Positions 58,076-64,000 of a stretch of DNA of 64,000 nt are shown here, piece after piece (positions within the stretch are counted from its first letter, which is position 1; each line of letters opens with the position of its first letter). This DNA comes from Aquatica leii. Taxonomy: Eukaryota; Arthropoda; Insecta; Coleoptera; Lampyridae. A program made the position numbers and the translations under genes. The notes under the pieces are model-generated. The model searched no databases and was not told where the DNA came from. It saw only the letters and a program-made list of their open reading frames with translations. The stretch lies in the NCBI GenBank assembly GCA_035610365.1, contig CM069432.1, positions 240,960,104 through 241,024,103 on the forward strand, given 5' to 3'.

Positions 58076-60000
58076 TCAGTGGTTCCCAAAGTCTTTTGAC
58101 CCATGGACCCCTTTTCATAGCCAAAACTTGCGCACGGACCCCTGAATGAAAAAACTACATAAATGCATAATAGAAAAATTACAATTTGATGTCTTGAATG
58201 TTAAATGGTGACTTAAAAATAAATTATAAAGAAATCATTTCAATGTTTGTGAGTAACAACCGCAAATCCCCACGGGTAATCAACAGCTTTTGTACAATAA
58301 CCCATAATGCTAGATATAAAATCGGAATCTGTTTTTGTAGCCGTGTCCTTGTTTAAACATTGGTTTGAGTTCCTCATTTGTATATAATTCAATAAGTTGC
58401 TTCTGTATTGGTATGTATTCATCCGTATATGTGTTATGAGTTTGACTATTTGCAAAAGGATTCAACACCCAGTTGGGAACATGCAACTAAAGAATGTCTT
58501 CAAATCTTTGGCTAAGGTCCGAATGAAGCGCCGCTAAGCGTTGATGATAAGCAGACAAATCTTTATCTCTATTTTGCAATTTTGAAAGATTTGGATTTGA
58601 GAACATTCTCCTCTTCCCAAGCTTTGTTTGTACAACAAAAGTTTTTCAACAAACGCAGATATTACACTTTTAGCTTTGAATAAATTTAATGTGTAGTTTT
58701 AAATCTGGCAAATAAATCAATCATATAAGCGATGTCAATTTTTGACATAATTAAATTGAGCCGCGATTTACTTTTCAGGAATTCCAATACTGAATAGAAG
58801 CGATGCAAACATTCACTTTTAGAGAACTAACGTACTTCTGTGTTAAGTAGTAAACGATTATCATCATTTTCCAAACAAAGTTGAGGAAATAATCTCTCAT
58901 TTAGGGTATTCCTTTTGATTTTATTAATTACTCTAATGACATAATATAGTGATTCGTGCAAACGTTCACTAAGGTTTTTTGCGTCCAAAGATGTCGATGA
59001 ATGACACAATGTAACGATAATACATTTGGTATAGCTTGTTGTAAGTATGCTAGAAAACCTCGGTGTCGTCCTACCATTGCCGTAGCACCGTCAGTAGCGA
59101 CGAAGATGATATTTGTCAAGGATATAGCTATCCTATCGATACCTATAGCTATAGGTAACGAAAAATCTTTTTAATTTAGTAAATAACGTTTCGCATTTCG
59201 TATCAGTTTCAAAACATTTGGCAAATAAGCTAAAAGTAAAGCTTCTTTTCCTGGTGATGTTGACTCGTCAAGCTGTATAGAGAATTTAGATTTTTTAAGT
59301 GGTTACATAAAGAGTTTTCTTTCTTTATTTAGTGCAATTCTTTATATAATATCGAAAGCTAGTTGGTGCAAGACGTGCGTATTACCTCACGTACAGCTCT
59401 TTGCCAACAGGGTTCTGCTTTCAGGACTTCGTCATCATTAAATATAAGAAGCACGCAGTCCATTATTATCTCTCTTAGATCTTGTCCTTATGAGTTCTTG
59501 CAATGACGGTGTTTTTAAATTTTTTTCTTTAAATGTTTGAAAAAAGTTACATCCTTATCTTTTTTTGTCACTAAGGATTTATGTGTCTTAAGCTTAGAAG
59601 GTTTCACTGAATTGTTTGACAACGATTACATTACACATACGTAAAGTACTATTCTCTGGTGACGGAATAAAGCCATATTCCATATATTCAACACTGTATT
59701 GTCTGCATTTTTTCTTCGGCTCTGTCATACTGATATCTGAAAAAAAGGGTACCAAAAAGATATAAGAAAATGTATTTTATCAATTTTTTTATTTGCAACA
59801 AACCACTGTTAGTTAAAATAATTTTTTTATTGGAGAGCTGCAATGTAATGCTCTCTTGAATTAAATATTTAGGACGTAAGCATAAAATTTCATGTGAATT
59901 CAAAAATTAATTAACAACAAATTAGAATACAGTAATATACAGTAATTACAAACATTCACGGACATGATTATATTCGCAGAAATAAACAAAAATAGAAAAT
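58076..60000 (-). mobile_element. hAT (ZBED-like) DNA transposon remnant
   Basis: The left terminal repeat is clear: CAGTGGTTCCCAAAGTCTTT at 58077, then GACCCATGGACCCC, the classic hAT/Charlie-ZBED terminus. The transposase reads leftwards from 59727 to about 58240. A matching right terminal repeat was not found, so the right limit is approximate. Confidence 0.75.
58240..59727 (-). pseudogene. hAT transposase pseudogene (ZBED5-like)
   Basis: Starts MTEPKKKCRQYSVEYMEYGF at 59727, in the usual style of ZBED5-type proteins. The BED region is decayed (the second half of the finger is lost). After several frame changes come LDESTSPGKEALLLAYL, TNIIFVATDGATAMVGRHRGFLAYLQ (with the ATDGA-AM-GRH-GF signature) and HCVIHRH. 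Next are LDAKNLSERLHESLYYVIRVINKIKRNTLNERLFPQLC and LLLNTEVR (normally LLLHTEVRWLSRG), then MSKIDIAYMIDLF. At 59110-59155 a short AT-rich stretch with repeated TATAGCTAT interrupts it. Several stops and frameshifts. Confidence 0.85.
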
Positions 60001-60451
60001 GGCAAGGTATAACTTTTAGCGTGCATTATATTAAATTATAAAAGTCAATATGTCTAACATCTTTTACAGAATAATTAGTAATATATTCTTTAGAAACACA
60101 TCTGTGTTAAAAAAACGTACATACTGTTTTTAAGTTTTTAATAAAAAAGAAATCCTTAATGAATGTTAAGGGATTAGTGTACTGGTAACTGTGATATTTT
60201 TTTAATTAACTTAAACAAGAGTATAACTTGCTTAACAAATTTAATTTAAAAAGAGATATCAATTTGATTATAATCTTACGTCCAAAGCTAGGAAAATTTG
60301 TTGTATGCACTTCACATCACGCATGACAATTGTTGAATTTTTTATAGTTCATATTATAGGCTAGTTGGTGCAGGTAACGGCTCTATTGCGTTTCTGTATA
60401 AACCTGTATAGATAGGCCTGACTCACCGCTATGCTTGTTATTACTTGTATT
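60001..60451. other. Unassigned AT-rich DNA
   Basis: No recognisable gene or repeat between the hAT remnant and the LINE fragment. Confidence 0.45.
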
Positions 60452-61485
60452 TTATGTTCTGTTTATAGCTAATTCAACCTTCCTTCTTAGAATTGAGCAT
60501 TTGTCGGCATCTGTTGCTGCATGCTTTCTTTTCGTGATGCAATTTATGTACTGCAGCTTTGTTTCCGTGCAGTCTTTGACTGTATGATTTTTTCCGCATT
60601 TAAAGTAACGTCGTTGGTAAGTGCAGTTTGTCTGTGCGTGGCAAATACCACAGCACTTGTAGCACCTTAGCACGTTGATGTGTTCTTGTATGTGGATTTT
60701 CACTCGGTCCAAGTTGATTACGTAACTTCCATTATTTTCTTAAAAATTCTTGGCGCTACTTCCATCAGCAGTTTTCCTTGTTAGGGTTTCTGCACTTTTT
60801 CTTAGTTGTGGTCTTGAGGGATTACTTTATGTTGTTTTATTCCTAGTTTTGCAGTAATTTTTGGGTTTTGCTCTTTTATCTCGTTCATCAACATGTCTGG
60901 GCTGTAGCCTGCTTCGACTTTTGTAAGCATGACTAATGGCCTATTGCTATAATTTCCTGTATCTCATAGTTGTTATCTTGTCTCTGATTGATTTTCTTTA
61001 TTTTGTTACTTAATTTGTTTCCCTGTTTTTAATCGCGGCTTATGCTAGATATTTTGCCATTGTATAATTTTTTGATGGAGGTAAAACCTTCTCCAACAGC
61101 GTTGGCCTTCATGTCTTTGTCGAAACTTTCTATTACATCTTTTGCTTCTTTACTTTTAATTCTGGTAATTGTGGTATAACGGTTTATGTCCTTGTCTTTT
61201 GTCGGGAAATTTATTTTGATTTCTTTCGCGATCTCTGTAAATTATTTTGGTTTTGGCGCGTTTAATTTTAAGGCTTTCTACGTACATTTGTTGGGGTATG
61301 GCGTTTCTCTGTTTTGTTCGTTTCTGTACTCAAATTTTTCTTTCTCTTTCTTCACAAGAAGAGGGATAAAAAGTTTTACCAATACTAAACACAATCAACA
61401 AATAAAAGATTTGTAGTTAAAAATAAAATGGTTTTTTACAAGCTCACTCACTAATAAAACACACTTCACACGCAGTACCATACCG
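60452..61485 (-). pseudogene. LINE ORF1 (gag-like, zinc-knuckle) fragment
   Basis: The minus strand reads NRPLVMLTKVEAGYSPDMLM and NEIKEQNPKI near 60900, then VKIHIQEHINVLRCYKCCGICHAQTNC, RYFKCGKNHTVKDC and YINC. This is a set of CCHC/CCHH knuckles as in the ORF1 protein of Jockey/I-type LINEs. The first knuckle has C-X2-C-X4-H-X4-C spacing. Upstream (61400-60950) the frame is broken repeatedly. No endonuclease or RT follows to the left, so the copy is cut after ORF1. Its 5' edge adjoins U4-like sequence. Confidence 0.7.
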
Positions 61486-61521
61486 ACCTCATCGGTTGCG
61501 ATATCGCCACTGCGCAAAGCT
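61486..61521 (-). ncRNA. U4 snRNA 5'-end fragment (first ~36 nt)
   Basis: The minus strand reads AGCTTTGCGCAGTGGC followed by GATATCGCAACCGATGAGGT. The universal U4 start is AGCUUUGCGCAGUGGC followed by AGUAUCGUAGCCAAUGAGGU, so about 31 of 36 positions agree, beginning at U4 nucleotide 1. After ATGAGGT the similarity stops. It is not a functional U4 gene because the rest of the RNA, including the Sm site, is absent. It lies directly upstream of the LINE ORF1 remnant on the same strand. A chimera made by template switching during LINE reverse transcription, or an insertion into a U4 copy, would explain it. Confidence 0.7.
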
Positions 61522-61599
61522 AATTAACCTACAGATTCCGTATCAAACAGCTAAAATTTAAGTTATCTAAACAGGTTCGCGCTCTATTATCTTTTTTTC

Positions 61600-62170
61600 T
61601 ATTAATTATAAATTAAATCTTGTCACGTTATCATGCGCTCACGGACCTTGTGACAAACGGTTATCAGTTGAATTGTTCATGTACGAAATAATCCGAGAAT
61701 TCTTTTTAGCAAAATCCTGACGTACTAATTGATTTTGTCAAGCACTGACTGTCTTATTTAATTGCTTGACCCCGCATGGATCGATGTTTACGAATTACTG
61801 TATAAATACCTTAAAGTACAAGTGTAATAAAAAAAGGATAGTCTACTCGAGATAGAATGTTCGTCCTCGCTCATGATAGGAATGTCCCAAACGGTAGCAT
61901 CCGTATACCGCTTAGTAAGCTTTTTTCCTGAAGTTCAGTAATAATTAAGCATGCGGGTAACAAACAAGAAGCTTAAGTAGACCTTCGTTTCAATTACAAC
62001 ACGAAAAATTAACATCGAGCTGGCTTTGCAGAGGTTTATGTGTTCTGCATTGAGAGAAATTTCCCTCAGTGCTGCGCTGCAACCTCCGACATTTCCAAAA
62101 TTTAACGTAAGAATGGCGTTCAGGCCACATCCGGATCTCTAGCCTGTGCGACTGTGAATGGAAAGTTGCC
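61600..62170 (+). other. Unassigned, LTR-like or gene-poor stretch with TATA-like motif
   Basis: It contains CTGTATAAATACCTTAAAG and, 25 bases on, TGTAATAAAAAAAGG, an arrangement seen in LTR promoters, and it is GC-richer than its neighbours up to about 62170 (for example CAGTGCTGCGCTGCAACCTCC). No coding remnant, partner repeat or splice-compatible receptor exon was found, so identity is open. Confidence 0.25.
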
Positions 62171-64000
62171 TATCCTTTATTTAGAAATGTAGTAAAATGT
62201 ATTTCAAGTCATTACAACTTACTCCGTATTTTTAACGATTATGAAAAAAATAACTCGGCTTTTTTTGATTCTTTTGTTTATTCTTTACATTTCAAGTTGC
62301 AAAAAGTCCTACACACGTTGCCTTTATACCATTCTAAAGTTTTAAATTTTAATTTTGATGGAATAAACAAATTTATTTGAAGTAATGTTTTTTATGCTAT
62401 TATTTGCTGACAACGGAGTTTAAATCGAACAATAATAAATTCGTATTAAATTAATTGACCACACAGGGTTTTTGATAAACTTTCCTATACTATACTTACG
62501 TTAAAAAAATTTAACTAATTTTAATCTAAATGTAAATATCGCGTATCATAAATAATTTGGCTACATTTTTATTTCCACGTTCTTCATTATATTACTGGGA
62601 TTTGTTTTCGACGTCTTATTTATTTTGAAAGCATACCACATCATTAAAACAACTTAATTGTATTATATTCGTTATATCCGCTTAAAGATTTCGATCATTT
62701 GAATAACTGACTTATCATAACTTTATAAACAATAAAAGTACTAAAATTTATTTTAATTAATGACATTGTGAAACATAACACTTTAATGAAAACGTAACAT
62801 TAAAATCCTGCGACATGCTTCACATTGCGGTTTGTTATATAAAAATTAGATTAAACAATTAGATTTAATGAAGTATCGAAAATTATACATAGTGCCTAGG
62901 GAGAAATCCGATATGTTTAAAAAACGTGTTTTCTGAAAATATTAGTTGTAGTAATCAATAATTTTGCTGTACAAACTAAATAGAAATTTTGCATTTTTTC
63001 TAAAACAATACGTTTTATTATATTGACACATATTTGTTAACTTATATAAATAAAAATTTTTGAAATATGGTACATACCATAACAATATTGTGTAGTTCAT
63101 TAGCATCGCTCTAAGAAACTAAAACTGTTACGTATTCTAGAATTTTTAAACAAAAAAAATACCTAATAATTACAAATTTTTTTTGTAAATTATTTTATTT
63201 TGATTTTAATTCAATTAATACTCATGTAATATTTATCAACCATGAACAAATAGTAAACAACTAGTTTTCATTTAAAACAATTACACAATTAGCAATTTTT
63301 CCTTAAAATTTACAAAAAAAAGCTAATTATATTATTTAATTGAATTAAAATTAATAAAACTAGAAAATTGTTTTTCTGTGTTACTTAAAATCCTGATATT
63401 CTTGAAACAAGTTTTTCAACTTATATTTTAAATTAAAATTGAATAATGTGTTGTTAAATATCGTAATGCAGTATTCAATTTTCAAATACTAAAATTAATA
63501 AAAACGTTAAATTATATTTCAAAACAAAACGTTATTAAAGCTATTGTCTGTTCTGTAAAAAAATGTTTCTTCTAATGGGTAATATTTTAATTTTTTCCAC
63601 TATAAAAATCACAATAAAACCAATCTGCTTAATTCTTATATTTAACAAAATAATAAATTTGCGGGTAACATTTTCAGAAGTTTATATTCAAACAATACGA
63701 ATGCTATTATTATCTGAGTAAGCGATGTTAAAGAGCTCTGCACGTTTTGCACCGCTTTAATGTTTGCACTTTTTTCTATTTTGCCTTTTACGTATAGTTA
63801 ATTACATTTTTGTCAAGTATCATTAATTTACTTGTGCGCACCTATAAAATTTAAATTGTGTAGGTCAGTACATTTTTTTTATATTTAGTTTAAAATGTAG
63901 TTTACGAAAAGTAGTGTAAAATTTATTATTTGAATTATTTTTGTGAAGCATTTTAAAACTTAAAGCATATATTTGTTAATACAGAGATTTCTAATTAATT
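62171..64000. other. AT-rich DNA, no gene recognised
   Basis: Strongly AT-rich, probably still intron of the channel gene. Nothing assigned. Confidence 0.5.

Noticed and set aside
61600-62170. GC-richer stretch as the next exon of the channel gene
   Set aside because: No frame encodes the expected sequence after the Cys loop (YGY/FGYT onward) or a membrane segment.

Overview
The window is AT-rich, intron-like DNA from an insect. Base composition and transposon content would suit a beetle, but the order is an inference. The only host gene I can support is a plus-strand Cys-loop ligand-gated chloride channel subunit of the GRD/CG8916 (GABA-A alpha-like) type. Four consecutive exons are visible: 32812-33071, 33547-33614, 33671-33891 and 45271-45353. 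They join in phase and encode the extracellular ligand-binding domain up to and including the 13-residue Cys loop. The signal-peptide exon(s) must lie upstream of 32812. The membrane-segment exons were not found in the window and presumably lie beyond 64000.

Almost everything else is transposon debris, usually nested. 1-9 kb: a LINE ORF2 tail, a diverged LTR, and a minus-strand Gypsy fossil hit by a Penelope-like element (PLE). 10-15 kb: a hAT remnant, a complete-looking hammerhead ribozyme, a PLE endonuclease scrap, and a striking 379-bp inverted repeat with a hammerhead ribozyme in each arm, flanked by target duplications. 16-24.4 kb: a minus-strand Copia fossil split by a young plus-strand Gypsy element. 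27-32.4 kb: an internally deleted BEL/Pao fossil, tandem PLE repeats, a pogo-like transposase and a Tc1/mariner-type element.

The 11.4-kb intron after the third visible exon holds a minus-strand Gypsy fossil with several related LTRs, a hAT (ZBED-like) element, and a CR1-like LINE split by a piggyBac element at TTAA. After the fourth exon come a Tc1-like remnant, a Gypsy fossil (about 47.4-54.2 kb) into which an I-type LINE and a PLE were inserted, a pogo-like element with a PHD-type finger, another decayed hammerhead, a second hAT, and a LINE ORF1 fragment whose 5' edge carries the first ~36 nt of U4 snRNA. The rest is AT-rich sequence without recognisable content.

The main theme is hammerhead ribozymes in Penelope-like elements. 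Eight hammerhead-like motifs lie on both strands in at least three sequence families. One has an intact core, stems and cleavage triplet, and two mirror-image copies form a near-perfect giant hairpin. PLEs are known to carry such ribozymes. What is unusual here is their density, the states of decay and the palindromic architecture within and around the intron of one ion-channel gene.
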